DNA of 64,000 nt from Opitutales bacterium. GTDB taxonomy: Bacteria; Verrucomicrobiota; Verrucomicrobiia; Opitutales; Intestinicryptomonadaceae. The position numbers and the translations under genes were made by a program. The notes under the pieces are model-generated. The model made no database searches. It saw only the letters and a program-made list of their open reading frames with translations, and was not told the DNA's origin. The stretch is from the NCBI GenBank assembly GCA_015061945.1, contig SUVP01000003.1, positions 62,001-126,000 on the forward strand, given 5' to 3'. Of this stretch, positions 24,096 to 33,413 are shown piece by piece (the stretch's first letter is position 1; the number at the start of each line of letters is the position of its first letter).

Positions 24096-25292
24096 ATGAA
24101 TACATCGGAAAATAAAAAAGGAAAATTTGGCATCTTCGGTGGACAATATGTCTCCGAAACATTGATGGGTGCGTTGAACGAACTCGAATGCGAGTTTGAA
24201 AAAGCGATGAAAGATAAGTCGTTCCTCGAAGAATACACATATCTTTTACGTGATTATGTTGGGCGTCCATCACCACTTTATTACGCAGAACGCTTAACTA
24301 AATTTTGCGGAGGTGCAAAAATTTTCTTGAAGCGTGAAGATCTGAATCATACAGGTGCACATAAAGTAAATAATACGATAGGACAGGCGTTGCTCGCTCG
24401 CAGAATGGGAAAGAAGCGGTTGATTGCCGAAACTGGTGCAGGTATGCACGGCGTGGCGACAGCGACAGTAGCGGCACTTTTCGGTATGCAGTGCGATGTG
24501 TTTATGGGCGCAGAAGACGCACGTCGCCAAGCACAAAACGTTGCGAGAATGAAAATGTTGGGTGCAAATCTTGTCGCAGTCGAAGCTGACAGAGGTGTTG
24601 CAACTCTCAAAGAAGCGATGAACGAAGCCTTACGCAACTGGGTGGCAACTGTGGAAAATACATTTTATGTAATCGGTACAGCAGCCGGTCCACACCCATA
24701 TCCGACAATGGTGAAAGAATTTCAATCGATAATCGGTCGTGAAGCAAAACGTCAGATTATCGAAAAAATCGGCAAGTTGCCAACGCAACTTGTGGCATGT
24801 ATCGGTGGTGGAAGTAATGCGATTGGCTTGTTCGCTGATTTTCTCGATGAGAAAGATGTTGCGATTTATGCGGCAGAAGCGGCGGGCGAGGGTATCGAAA
24901 CTGGTCGCCATGCGGCGAGCTTGAACGCTGGTACAATCGGCGTTTTGCATGGTGAAAAAACATATCTTTTGCAAGACGAGTTTGGGCAAATACAAAACAC
25001 ACACTCGGTATCGGCTGGGCTCGACTACCCTGGAATTGGTCCGGAACACGCTTACTTGCACGAAACTGGCAGAGCAAAATATATCCCGATTACAGACGCT
25101 CAAGCAGTCGACGCATTCCAAAAACTTTGCAGACTTGAAGGGATTATTCCAGCACTTGAGTCGTCGCACGCGATTGCACTTGCGATGAAAAATGCGAGCG
25201 AGCTTTCGTCGGACGATTCTATTATCGTGTCGCTTTCAGGCAGAGGCGATAAAGATATGGATTCGGTTGTCGAGTATCTGTCAAAGAAATAA
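24096..25292 (+). CDS. trpB: Tryptophan synthase beta chain
   Basis: 398-aa PLP enzyme that condenses indole with serine. Family marks: [35 protein letters not shown] with the PLP lysine, [33 protein letters not shown] and the phosphate-binding GGGSNAIG. It is a TrpB1-type, full-length sequence. No trpA is adjacent, so the alpha chain must be encoded elsewhere. There is no good ribosome-binding site before ATG 24096. Expression is predicted to be controlled by the attenuator just upstream. Confidence 0.97.
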   Translation: MNTSENKKGKFGIFGGQYVSETLMGALNELECEFEKAMKDKSFLEEYTYLLRDYVGRPSPLYYAERLTKFCGGAKIFLKREDLNHTGAHKVNNTIGQALLARRMGKKRLIAETGAGMHGVATATVAALFGMQCDVFMGAEDARRQAQNVARMKMLGANLVAVEADRGVATLKEAMNEALRNWVATVENTFYVIGTAAGPHPYPTMVKEFQSIIGREAKRQIIEKIGKLPTQLVACIGGGSNAIGLFADFLDEKDVAIYAAEAAGEGIETGRHAASLNAGTIGVLHGEKTYLLQDEFGQIQNTHSVSAGLDYPGIGPEHAYLHETGRAKYIPITDAQAVDAFQKLCRLEGIIPALESSHAIALAMKNASELSSDDSIIVSLSGRGDKDMDSVVEYLSKK

Positions 25293-25312
25293 ATCGGAAA
25301 TAAATTTTATCC

Positions 25313-25349
25313 AAAAACACTGTGATTTATTTGTCGCAGTGTTTTTTTA
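25313..25349. terminator. Bidirectional terminator after trpB
   Basis: AAAACACTGTGA (25314-25325) pairs with TCGCAGTGTTTT (25334-25345), one G-U, followed by T-runs on both strands. The converging hydrolase gene ends inside it. Confidence 0.85.
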
Positions 25350-26309
25350 TTTTTTGCACAAGTGCTTTTCGAGAAAATGGTATCCTTGCTCAAGCACGTC
25401 AAATGGCGGACGATGTCCCTTTGCGTGATTGATAAAAAGTAGTCGGTCAGGAAATTTTGAGTAAGATTTTGAGCGATTTAGAATTTTCAAACTGTCGTTG
25501 TTATCATATTTTCCAGCTAAAAAAACGAAAGGTTTTGCATTTGCGATATCGAGTAATTGCGTATGGTTTAGTCCGTCAGCCTTGATTTTTTCGAGCTTTT
25601 CGCCCCAGTACCAAATATCGTGCCAATTAGATTGTTTCCATTCTATGCCGAAATCGCTTGCGAGAATTACTTTTATGCGAGTGTCAATACAGCCGACGTA
25701 AAAGGCGATTTTCCCGCCGAGCGAGTGTCCCGCAATGCCGATATTTTCGGCATCCACACGGTTGTCAGCTTGTAGAATATCTATGATAAGTTGCGTATCG
25801 AAAACGAGCTTACCCATACCCGACCACTGCGGATAATCTTTCATTAGCGAACGCCCAGCGTCATTCCACCTCGAGAAATCTTTGCGATGCTTGTTTGATT
25901 TTATGTAAGTTAGGTGATAAGTTTCGGCGGTTGCGACAATAAATCCACGTTCGGCGAGATGTCGCATAATTGCGATATTTGGGGAATCTGCTTGCTTGAG
26001 GGAATCGGGGAAGAATCCGAGCATTTGTTCAGGATTGTAATAAGGCACGACCACCGCAGGCGTGCGTTTTTTTAAGTTTTTGGGGAAGGCGATGTAAAGA
26101 GTCTGAAACGTTCCGATACCATTTGCTTGTCGATAAACCTCAATATCGAGCGTTTTAAATTCATAACGTTTTAGTAGCGTCAACGATTTTTCAAAAACAT
26201 AAGATTTTGGTGCCTCAAGAAGCGATAGCCAATTGTTCTTTATTGCCGATTCTGTTGCAAACGCAACAGAGGAAAATATGAAAATTGTTATGCAATAAAG
26301 AAGTCTCAT
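25347..26309 (-). CDS. Exported alpha/beta hydrolase
   Basis: A 320-aa alpha/beta-hydrolase-fold protein with an N-terminal signal peptide (MRLLYCITIFIFSSVAFA). The nucleophile elbow is GHSLGG, the acid is probably in GKYDNND and the histidine in AKGHRPP. The layout resembles the dienelactone-hydrolase/acetyl-xylan-esterase side of the family: PAVVVPYYNP strand, RGFIVATAETY and a cap region rich in Trp (WKQSNWHDIWYWGEK). Substrate unknown; a carbohydrate or lipid esterase is plausible given the secreted glycosidases in the window. Confidence 0.75.
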   Translation of the reverse strand: MRLLYCITIFIFSSVAFATESAIKNNWLSLLEAPKSYVFEKSLTLLKRYEFKTLDIEVYRQANGIGTFQTLYIAFPKNLKKRTPAVVVPYYNPEQMLGFFPDSLKQADSPNIAIMRHLAERGFIVATAETYHLTYIKSNKHRKDFSRWNDAGRSLMKDYPQWSGMGKLVFDTQLIIDILQADNRVDAENIGIAGHSLGGKIAFYVGCIDTRIKVILASDFGIEWKQSNWHDIWYWGEKLEKIKADGLNHTQLLDIANAKPFVFLAGKYDNNDSLKILNRSKSYSKFPDRLLFINHAKGHRPPFDVLEQGYHFLEKHLCKK

Positions 26310-26433
26310 AACTGGCGATTTTATATTTTTGCAGATTTATGCAAGTTTTATTTTTTTTGTAAAATTACTTGGGAGATATCAGTTTTATTTTGATTTTTTT
26401 AGAGAGGTTGTTTATATTTTCAGCAATATTTTA

Positions 26434-27819
26434 ATGAAGATTTTTTTGTCAAGTTTAGGTTGGTTGTTTGCCAAATGCCCAGAGTGCGTTGTCAATCTCT
26501 TGTGTTGGACGGTCGGGGCAATTATTTATTATTTCCCGTTCGGACGCATATCTTTGGCTCATGCTAATATCGCACGCACGCTCGTTGATGTCCCGTTGGC
26601 AGAACGTAAGAAAATTGCGTTTGAGTCGGCTCGCCGTATGGTCGAAATGGCGTTGTTCGTCTTGGCAAGCCCCCATATGTCGACCGAAAATTTGCGTCAA
26701 CGTGTGGAAGTGTCGGAAAACCTTATGAAAGAGCTTGCCGACCTCTCGGAAAATCCACGTCCAACAGTGCTAATGATTCCTCACTTTGCGATGATGGAAA
26801 CTATCACGATGTTTCCAATTCTCGTCGATAAAAAACTTCCTCGTACAGGCGTATTTTATCGCCCCTTCGACATTCAAGGTATGGAAGATTGGGTGAGGTC
26901 GAGCCGTCAGCGTTTTGGTATCGACTTGCTCTCTCGTAAAAAAGGACTATTTCAAGCCGTCTCGTATTTACGTGACAATGGTTGCATTGCCGTCCTGTTC
27001 GACCAAAAAGTATACTCGGGTATGCGTTCGTTTTTGCTCGATAGAATTTGTATGACATCTGAACTTGCGGGGATTCTTGTCGAAAATTCAAACGCCAGTG
27101 CTGGTGCATTTTGGGCGACTCGCACAGGCTTTTGGCGTTCGCGTATAGATTGTAAACGCTTTACGGGGAAAACGATTGAAGAGATAACTTTTGAAGGGAA
27201 TCAGTGGCTTTCCGAAAAATTGCGAACCGACAAAATTGCCCAATGCGATTGGCTTTGGTTGCATCGTAGATGGCAACATATTGACGGCTTGAATAATTTG
27301 TTGTGCCTAAAAGAAAGAAAAAATATTTTGCAATTTTCTCTCGAAAAAATGGGCTTAACTGAATTTCCACGCACATTCAGAATTTACATAACTATGCCCG
27401 ACGCAAATAGCGATATTCTCGCACTTCTCCCGCTTATCAAGTTGATGAGGCAATCTCGTCCAGACGCAAATGTGTCGCTATTAGTTCAGAAAAAATATGT
27501 GCAAATTTTGCGTGAGGCAAATGTGGCTGATAACATTGTTGAATTGCCAAATCGTGAAGACGGAGCATTTGTACGCATATCGGCGTACAAGCGTTTGCGT
27601 GGTGGTTATCCTGAAGTTCATTTTAATTTTTGCGACTCATTTTTGGACGACATTTGCTCTCGAGTTTTGAGAGCCGATTTCTCGCTCGCAATTCAAACTT
27701 CGAGAAAACGTCTTTTTATGAAAGATGTTTACAATGCGTCGCAATCGACTAAAAATATTGCAGATGTTTACGAGGCATTCTTGCGTAAATACGGGCTTAA
27801 AGGGGAAGTGGAAAAGTAG
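26434..27819 (+). CDS. LpxL/HtrB-type acyltransferase fused to a half GT9 domain
   Basis: 461 aa. Residues 1-300 follow the lipid A late acyltransferase family: hydrophobic N terminus, H117-FAMM-E122 (HxxxxE catalytic motif), [26 protein letters not shown] and HRRW. Residues about 316-430 ([28 protein letters not shown]) resemble the N-terminal Rossmann half of GT9 heptosyltransferases, but the nucleotide-sugar half is absent. The frame is open to 26329; ATG 26434 starts the family-typical [16 protein letters not shown]. Likely membrane-bound and acting in outer-membrane lipid synthesis. What the C-terminal half does is unknown. Confidence 0.78.
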   Translation: MKIFLSSLGWLFAKCPECVVNLLCWTVGAIIYYFPFGRISLAHANIARTLVDVPLAERKKIAFESARRMVEMALFVLASPHMSTENLRQRVEVSENLMKELADLSENPRPTVLMIPHFAMMETITMFPILVDKKLPRTGVFYRPFDIQGMEDWVRSSRQRFGIDLLSRKKGLFQAVSYLRDNGCIAVLFDQKVYSGMRSFLLDRICMTSELAGILVENSNASAGAFWATRTGFWRSRIDCKRFTGKTIEEITFEGNQWLSEKLRTDKIAQCDWLWLHRRWQHIDGLNNLLCLKERKNILQFSLEKMGLTEFPRTFRIYITMPDANSDILALLPLIKLMRQSRPDANVSLLVQKKYVQILREANVADNIVELPNREDGAFVRISAYKRLRGGYPEVHFNFCDSFLDDICSRVLRADFSLAIQTSRKRLFMKDVYNASQSTKNIADVYEAFLRKYGLKGEVEK

Positions 27820-27854
27820 AATTTTTACAACAGCAACAATCAATAGGAACAAAT

Positions 27855-29039
27855 ATGAGTACAATAGGCACACCGTTTAAATCCAATTCAACAAAGGCTA
27901 TGCTCTTGGGCAGTGGCGAGCTTGGGAAAGAAGTCGTCATTGAATTGAAACGCTTGGGAGTCGAAGTTATCGCAGTGGACAAGTATGCTAACGCACCTGC
28001 AATGCAAGTTGCCGACCGCTCGTATGTGATTTCTATGCTCGATGCCGATGCACTCGAAAAAATTATTCTCGAAGAAAAGCCCGATTATATCGTTCCTGAA
28101 GTCGAGGCTATCGCAACCCAAAAACTCGTAGAGCTTGAGGAAAAAGGTTTCAATGTGGTTCCGACTGCAAAGGCTGTGAATTTTACAATGAACCGTGAGG
28201 GGATTAGAACGCTCGCTGCAGAGACGCTCGGTATGAAGACATCTCCGTATGCGTTTGCGGCGAACAAACAAGAGTTCCTTGAGGCGATTGAAAAAATCGG
28301 AATGCCGTGCGTTGTAAAACCTGTAATGAGTTCGTCTGGACACGGGCAAAGTGTAGTTAAAACAGCGAACGATATTGATTATGCGTGGGATTATTCGCAA
28401 TCGGGCGGACGTGCGGGAAGTGGCAAAGTGATTGTTGAAGGCTTTGTCGATTTTGATTACGAAATTACATTGCTGACTGTTCGCCATAGTGGTGGAACAT
28501 CGTTCTGTGCTCCTATCGGACATAAACAAGTTGACGGAGATTATCGCACGAGTTGGCAACCACATCCGATGTCGCCAAAAGCACAAGCGTCGGCAGAAGA
28601 GTATGCGAAGAAGATAACTGATGCACTCGGAGGATATGGTATTTTTGGTGTCGAAATGTTTATCAAAGGCGACGAAGTTTTGTTCAGCGAAGTTTCGCCA
28701 CGTCCACACGATACTGGTATGGTAACAATGATATCGCAAAATCTTTCGGAGTTCGCTCTCCACGCCCGTGCGATACTCGGCATACCGATTGTCAATATTC
28801 GTCAGTATGCTCCGTCGGCGAGCCGTGCGATTGTCGTTGAGGGCGATTCTGATGAGATTGAATATTCAAATATCGAAAAAGTGTTGTCTCGTGCCGATAC
28901 AGATATGCGTATTTTTGGTAAACCCGAAGTGCGTGGACATCGCCGTATGGCAGTTATGTTGGCTCGTTCCGACTCGATTGAAAACGCCTTGGCGACAACA
29001 GAAGATATGCAGAACGATTTTGTAGTTAAGACAAAATAA
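27855..29039 (+). CDS. purT: Formate-dependent phosphoribosylglycinamide formyltransferase
   Basis: 394-aa ATP-grasp enzyme that makes formyl-GAR from GAR, formate and ATP in purine synthesis. Diagnostic segments: [38 protein letters not shown]-type opening, [15 protein letters not shown] (glycine-rich ATP loop), [17 protein letters not shown] and [17 protein letters not shown]. Length matches the family. AGGAA lies 8 nt before ATG 27855. Thirty-five bases separate it from the acyltransferase gene, so they may be co-transcribed. A bidirectional terminator follows. Confidence 0.97.
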   Translation: MSTIGTPFKSNSTKAMLLGSGELGKEVVIELKRLGVEVIAVDKYANAPAMQVADRSYVISMLDADALEKIILEEKPDYIVPEVEAIATQKLVELEEKGFNVVPTAKAVNFTMNREGIRTLAAETLGMKTSPYAFAANKQEFLEAIEKIGMPCVVKPVMSSSGHGQSVVKTANDIDYAWDYSQSGGRAGSGKVIVEGFVDFDYEITLLTVRHSGGTSFCAPIGHKQVDGDYRTSWQPHPMSPKAQASAEEYAKKITDALGGYGIFGVEMFIKGDEVLFSEVSPRPHDTGMVTMISQNLSEFALHARAILGIPIVNIRQYAPSASRAIVVEGDSDEIEYSNIEKVLSRADTDMRIFGKPEVRGHRRMAVMLARSDSIENALATTEDMQNDFVVKTK

Positions 29040-29053
29040 TCTTTTATCAGTCG

Positions 29054-29085
29054 AAAAAAAGAAGCCACTTTTGGCTTCTTTTTTT
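29054..29085. terminator. Bidirectional terminator between purT and ftsZ
   Basis: A 14-bp perfect stem, AAAAAAAGAAGCCA with its complement (29054-29067, 29072-29085) around loop CTTT. It ends both purT and the dcw cluster. Confidence 0.93.
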
Positions 29086-29091
29086 GTCGGA

Positions 29092-30420
29092 TTATAAATT
29101 GATTTTTATACCTTTTCGCAAGTATGTAGGGATGTCTAAGTCGACACCATTTCTGATATTTGGCGGAGTATCGAGGAAGAATCCACGTTGCTCCGATAAT
29201 TCCACAAATTTAAATTCCGTTTGATTGTCGTCGGGCTTAACCTCTGGTTGCTTTTTCTTTCTGCGACCCAGCCCAAAGAAAGATTTTTTCTCCGGTTCAA
29301 CTGGAACAGGTGGAACAGAAACATCTGTCTGTTGCGGAGGTGGTGCAACATCGATTACTTGCTTTGTGTCTGCTGGCTGTTCAGGTTCTGCAGTTTTATT
29401 TACAGATTCTTCTTCGTTAGAAAAAGATGTTGGAGCTGATTCGATTTCGTTTTCTGATTCAAATTTGTCTTCGATTACTTCGGCTTGTTGGTGTTCTATA
29501 TCATTGCACAAGCCCATTGCACAAACTTCAATTTCTGTGTCGAGCGATTCATCTGTGATTGCACCGAACGCCATTTTTGCGGGCGACCCAAATTTTTGCG
29601 AAGCCAGCTCGAGAAGTCTTTGCATTTTGTTCATTTCAAACGAAGGCGAACAACGCAAGTTTAACAACATTGTTTTTGCCGAAAAATCTTTTGGTAAAAG
29701 TGGCGATTGTTGCAATTCTTCGATAGCGTCATCAACTGCATTTTCGGCATATCCACGACCAAACGATGCGTACGAGATTTTTTGTTTTGCTTGATTGTCG
29801 TCAAATAATTTTATGAACGTAGGGAAGTCTACATTGACAATTCCATTTGAAGACAACAAGCGTGCGAGCGACTGCACCATATTCACAATGTGAAGATTTG
29901 CCTTTGCGTATGCGTCGATTATCGGGAGGTTTTGCTTTGCCAAAATTACATCGTTTGGCAATGTGAACGACGCACGTGTGAATCGTGAAAGTGCGAGTTT
30001 TGCTTTTGTTGCGAGTTTTGTTTTTTCGATTCCTTCGATTGCGAGGGCAGAAACTGTAAAGCTGACAACTTCGCAATTAGAATTTTCTGTTGCGACTTTT
30101 GCGAGCATTGGTGCAATGATACTACCAGTGCCTCCGCCCAGCCCCGCTACAAGCACGACGAGTCGCGAACCATTCAAGAGTGCTTCTAACTCCGACGCTT
30201 TTTCAGATGCACCACTCTGTGCGATAGCAGTATCGCCACCAGCACCTTCGCCATTTTCAATCAAGCAAATTTGATTTTCAATTTGACATTTTTCGAGTGC
30301 TGATGCGTCGGTATCAATAGCCACGAACGATGCTTCGGGCAAGAGTGGTTTGATATCATTTAGTATCGCAATTCCCGCTCCGCCTATGCCGATTATTTTG
30401 ATGTCTGAAATTGCTATCAT
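29092..30420 (-). CDS. ftsZ: Divergent cell-division GTPase FtsZ
   Basis: 442-aa tubulin homologue that forms the Z ring. The GTP-binding region has GIGGAG (11-16) and the signature GLGGGTGS (93-100). The T7 loop reads NVDFPT (196-201): the first acid is kept (D198), but the second, needed for GTP hydrolysis in typical FtsZ (NVDFAD), is Thr201. After residue about 330 comes a long acidic/Pro-rich linker with a basic patch (GRRKKKQ), ending in a recognisable C-terminal peptide DLDIPTYLRKG for FtsA/ZipA binding. The frame is open upstream, but ATG 30420, 1 nt after the ftsA stop, fits the family. Last gene of the cluster. Confidence 0.92.
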   Translation of the reverse strand: MIAISDIKIIGIGGAGIAILNDIKPLLPEASFVAIDTDASALEKCQIENQICLIENGEGAGGDTAIAQSGASEKASELEALLNGSRLVVLVAGLGGGTGSIIAPMLAKVATENSNCEVVSFTVSALAIEGIEKTKLATKAKLALSRFTRASFTLPNDVILAKQNLPIIDAYAKANLHIVNMVQSLARLLSSNGIVNVDFPTFIKLFDDNQAKQKISYASFGRGYAENAVDDAIEELQQSPLLPKDFSAKTMLLNLRCSPSFEMNKMQRLLELASQKFGSPAKMAFGAITDESLDTEIEVCAMGLCNDIEHQQAEVIEDKFESENEIESAPTSFSNEEESVNKTAEPEQPADTKQVIDVAPPPQQTDVSVPPVPVEPEKKSFFGLGRRKKKQPEVKPDDNQTEFKFVELSEQRGFFLDTPPNIRNGVDLDIPTYLRKGIKINL

Positions 30421-30421
30421 A

Positions 30422-31612
30422 TTAGAAATTGAAAATGTTTGAGAACCAACTTGTTTTTTTGTGAGAATTTTTTTCTTCTTCCATTCTCGCATACTCGAGT
30501 AATCCGAGTGCTGTGGAGTACTCCTGATAGCGTACTCCCGGTTGAAGTGCACTGCAGAATTTTCCTTTTGAGCAAGGCACTTCAAGTATAGCTTCGGCGA
30601 GTTCGCAAATGCCGTCGAGGTTTGATGTTCCGCCAGTCAAGATAACTTCTTTAAGCTCGCATTCTTCTGGAATATATTTTTCGCAATCTTCACGCAAGAG
30701 CGTGAAAAGTTCTTCGAGTCTTGCCCGTATAACTTGATTTATTGCTTCTAACGAAATTTTTTTATCGCCAATTTGTTTGTCGCCTTGATTCCAGAATTTT
30801 TGCGATTTTTCATCTTCTGTTATTATCGCTTTCCCGAGTTGAATTTTTATACGTTCGGCATTTTTGCGATGTAAATGGAGACCGAGCGAAAGGTCGTTTG
30901 TGATATGGTCTCCGCCAACTGGAATTACGCCTGCGAACACAGGTTTGCCGTGTGCAAAGTATGCAAAGTCGCTCGTGCCACATCCGATATCAACAACAAG
31001 CACACCGTCTTCTTTTTGTTGCTTGTTTGCAACAGTGTAGCCCGACGCAATGCCCGAAAATACGAGATATTCAACCTCGAGACCAAAACTTTGTACGACA
31101 TGTAGTGCGTCCATAATTTTGTCGCTATCGCCATGCAGAAGCCAATATTCAACATCTATATGTTCGGCACGTTTGCCGATAGGGTCGGCACAATATTTGC
31201 CGTCGAGATAATATCCGCTACAAATTTTTTGGATAAACGTGCGACCTTCTGGAAGTGATTTCCCCCTTGCGTCTTCGATTGCACGTTGCAAGTCTTCTTT
31301 TTTTACGAGACCATCGGCACTTGATACGTTTGCAGAGCCTGTATTTCTAAAACCTTTTATGTGAGTGCCACTGATTCCCAAGCAGACAGATTCAATTGAT
31401 GTCGAGCTCGATTTTTCAGCCATAACGATTGCCGCTTGAGCTTGTGTTGCTGCTTTTACGACATCGCAAATATCTGCTTTCTTTACGCCAGTAGTTGTGG
31501 CTTGTCCACTCCCAACGATATTGAGCATTTTGTTATCAATGATTTCACCGAGAAAAACCTGCATTTTCCCAGTTCCAATTTCGAGTGCCGCTATTGTTTT
31601 ACTTTTGCTCAT
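30422..31612 (-). CDS. ftsA: Cell-division protein FtsA
   Basis: 396-aa actin-like protein tethering FtsZ to the membrane. ATPase motifs: ALEIGTGKMQVFLGE (phosphate 1), VVDIGCGTSDFAYF (phosphate 2) and VILTGGTSNLDGI (adenosine). The C terminus KKTSWFSNIFNF is an amphipathic membrane-targeting helix as in E. coli FtsA. It overlaps ftsQ by 4 nt (ATGA) and is followed by ftsZ after 1 nt, the usual order. Confidence 0.95.
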   Translation of the reverse strand: MSKSKTIAALEIGTGKMQVFLGEIIDNKMLNIVGSGQATTTGVKKADICDVVKAATQAQAAIVMAEKSSSTSIESVCLGISGTHIKGFRNTGSANVSSADGLVKKEDLQRAIEDARGKSLPEGRTFIQKICSGYYLDGKYCADPIGKRAEHIDVEYWLLHGDSDKIMDALHVVQSFGLEVEYLVFSGIASGYTVANKQQKEDGVLVVDIGCGTSDFAYFAHGKPVFAGVIPVGGDHITNDLSLGLHLHRKNAERIKIQLGKAIITEDEKSQKFWNQGDKQIGDKKISLEAINQVIRARLEELFTLLREDCEKYIPEECELKEVILTGGTSNLDGICELAEAILEVPCSKGKFCSALQPGVRYQEYSTALGLLEYARMEEEKNSHKKTSWFSNIFNF

Positions 31613-32496
31613 TTTGTTTGTGGTTTGGCAATTTTCACGATTGACGAATCTTCGTAAGTGAGGTCGATTTTCTCAACGTTGTCAATCGGGTTATCTTTCA
31701 TATATTTCAAGATGTACTCAAGCCTATCGATTTGACGCGTATATTGATTTGTTTTGAAAATATATTTCATACCACTTTTCGTGCTGACTGTGATAATCGG
31801 CAAAGTAATACTATCTATTTGCGAAACGTCGATTGAAAGCCACGAGTCGAACTCTTCGGGCAGACGGATTTTCACAGCGTTTACAAATTCAACGAGTTTA
31901 TGTATACTTTTGTATCTCGCTGGGACATTGCCGTCGAAAACAATTTTTATACCTTCTATATATTTGAGCGTATCAATCTCATCTTCATCGATTGAAATCG
32001 GTGAAAAGAAAGATCCTTCGCTCGACAAAAGATAGATGCGATTCTGGTAATCAACTTTCAGCAAAACTTTTGCGAATGGCTTGTGTTCAGAAATTGTGAT
32101 CCTCAAAATATCGGGATAAATTCTCTCTACTCGAGATGTCTTGATTTGCGAGAGCATTTCGAGCATTTGTTTTACTTCAAAAATATTGATGTCGGCAAGT
32201 TTTGTTCCACTTTTGATTTTCAAATAATCGTTCAGCCATGCACCTGATATTTTGCCGTCGGTTTTAAGTTCTATTCTACTGATTGGTTTGCTATCGCCTG
32301 CAAAAATGTCATCGAAATAAATGTTTTGGTAGGCATAGTAGGCGAGGTATCCTAATCCGCAAACAATTGCTACAAGTGCGATTCTTTTTGTCCACGTCCA
32401 TATAGAACGGAAACGTGCACGCCACGACAATGGCTTGGGCTTTCCTGTTAAGTCTCGCCAATCGCTTGATGTAGGTTTTGTTTTTTTCTTCGCCAT
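31609..32496 (-). CDS. ftsQ: Cell-division protein FtsQ/DivIB
   Basis: 295 aa. A basic cytoplasmic N terminus (MAKKKTKPTSSDWRD) precedes one transmembrane segment (RIALVAIVCGLGYLAYYAYQ, about 38-57), then a POTRA-like region (ISRIELKTDGKISGAWLNDYLKIKSG) and a beta domain. It belongs to the divisome bridging early and late proteins with FtsL/FtsB. Sequence conservation is low, so the call leans on topology and position between ddl and ftsA. It shares its start base with the ddl stop (TAATG). Confidence 0.88.
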   Translation of the reverse strand: MAKKKTKPTSSDWRDLTGKPKPLSWRARFRSIWTWTKRIALVAIVCGLGYLAYYAYQNIYFDDIFAGDSKPISRIELKTDGKISGAWLNDYLKIKSGTKLADINIFEVKQMLEMLSQIKTSRVERIYPDILRITISEHKPFAKVLLKVDYQNRIYLLSSEGSFFSPISIDEDEIDTLKYIEGIKIVFDGNVPARYKSIHKLVEFVNAVKIRLPEEFDSWLSIDVSQIDSITLPIITVSTKSGMKYIFKTNQYTRQIDRLEYILKYMKDNPIDNVEKIDLTYEDSSIVKIAKPQTK

Positions 32497-33413
32497 TATT
32501 TAGAGTGTCGTGCAATCGCACCTTCGAGCAGTTTTTCGCACAAGGATTTGAAATCGTATCCGACACAACTTGCACTTTTAGGGAGTAAGCTTGTTGGGGT
32601 CATTCCTGGGAGAGTGTTAATTTCGAGGATAACAAACTTCAAATTTTCTTCGTCGGTCATAATGAAATCGACACGAGAGAAGTCTCGGCAACCACAAACT
32701 TTGAATGCTTTTTCGGCAGATGTACGCATTGCGTCTTCTGCTTGTTTTGAAATCTTTGCAGGGAATTCATATTTTGTAGAACCGGCAGTGTACTTGCGTT
32801 TGAAATCGTAAACTCCGCCTTCTGGCATAATTTCTACAATACCACACGCTTTCCCATAAATCACGCCGATTGAAAATTCTCGACCTTTACAAAATTCTTC
32901 AGCCATCCACTCGCCATCTTCGATTTGCGACAAGCCACCTTCGGCATCTTGAATTGTGCGTGCGACAATCAGCCCGACGCTACTTCCTTTGTCGGCTGGC
33001 TTAATGATTGAGCCGTTCGGGAAAAGTTCAAAAAGTGTTTGTGCCGACGGCTTATTTTTTGCGTTAAATTCAAGCGAGCGTGGTACTGGTAACGATGCAA
33101 ATTTCAAAAGCGATTTTGTTGCGGGCTTAATCATACATGCTCTGCTTGCGAGCGAATCGCAACCAGCGTATGAGAACCCAGCTTCATCGAGTTCAGCTTG
33201 CAAAGTGCCGTCTTCGCCGTAATCGCCGTGCATTGCGGGGTATATGATTGTATCTTGCGGATTGAGATTTTCTGGAAGTTTGTTTTCGTCGAGTCTGATT
33301 AGTTGAGCATCGAACGAGTCTTTTAGTGCGTCAAAAACATTTTGTCCGCTTACGATTGACACGTCGCGTTCGGGCGAAATACCTCCGCATAAAACTGCTA
33401 CTTTTGGTTTCAT
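32496..33413 (-). CDS. ddl: D-alanine--D-alanine ligase
   Basis: 305-aa ATP-grasp ligase making D-Ala-D-Ala for the peptidoglycan stem. Motifs: VAVLCGGISPERDVSI, YPAMHGDYGEDGTLQAEL, IIKPADKGSSVGLIV, EFSIGVI and the C-terminal ILEINTLPGMTPTSLLPKSA. Length is normal. It overlaps murC by 4 nt. No murB lies between murC and ddl, unlike in many dcw clusters. Confidence 0.96.
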   Translation of the reverse strand: MKPKVAVLCGGISPERDVSIVSGQNVFDALKDSFDAQLIRLDENKLPENLNPQDTIIYPAMHGDYGEDGTLQAELDEAGFSYAGCDSLASRACMIKPATKSLLKFASLPVPRSLEFNAKNKPSAQTLFELFPNGSIIKPADKGSSVGLIVARTIQDAEGGLSQIEDGEWMAEEFCKGREFSIGVIYGKACGIVEIMPEGGVYDFKRKYTAGSTKYEFPAKISKQAEDAMRTSAEKAFKVCGCRDFSRVDFIMTDEENLKFVILEINTLPGMTPTSLLPKSASCVGYDFKSLCEKLLEGAIARHSK

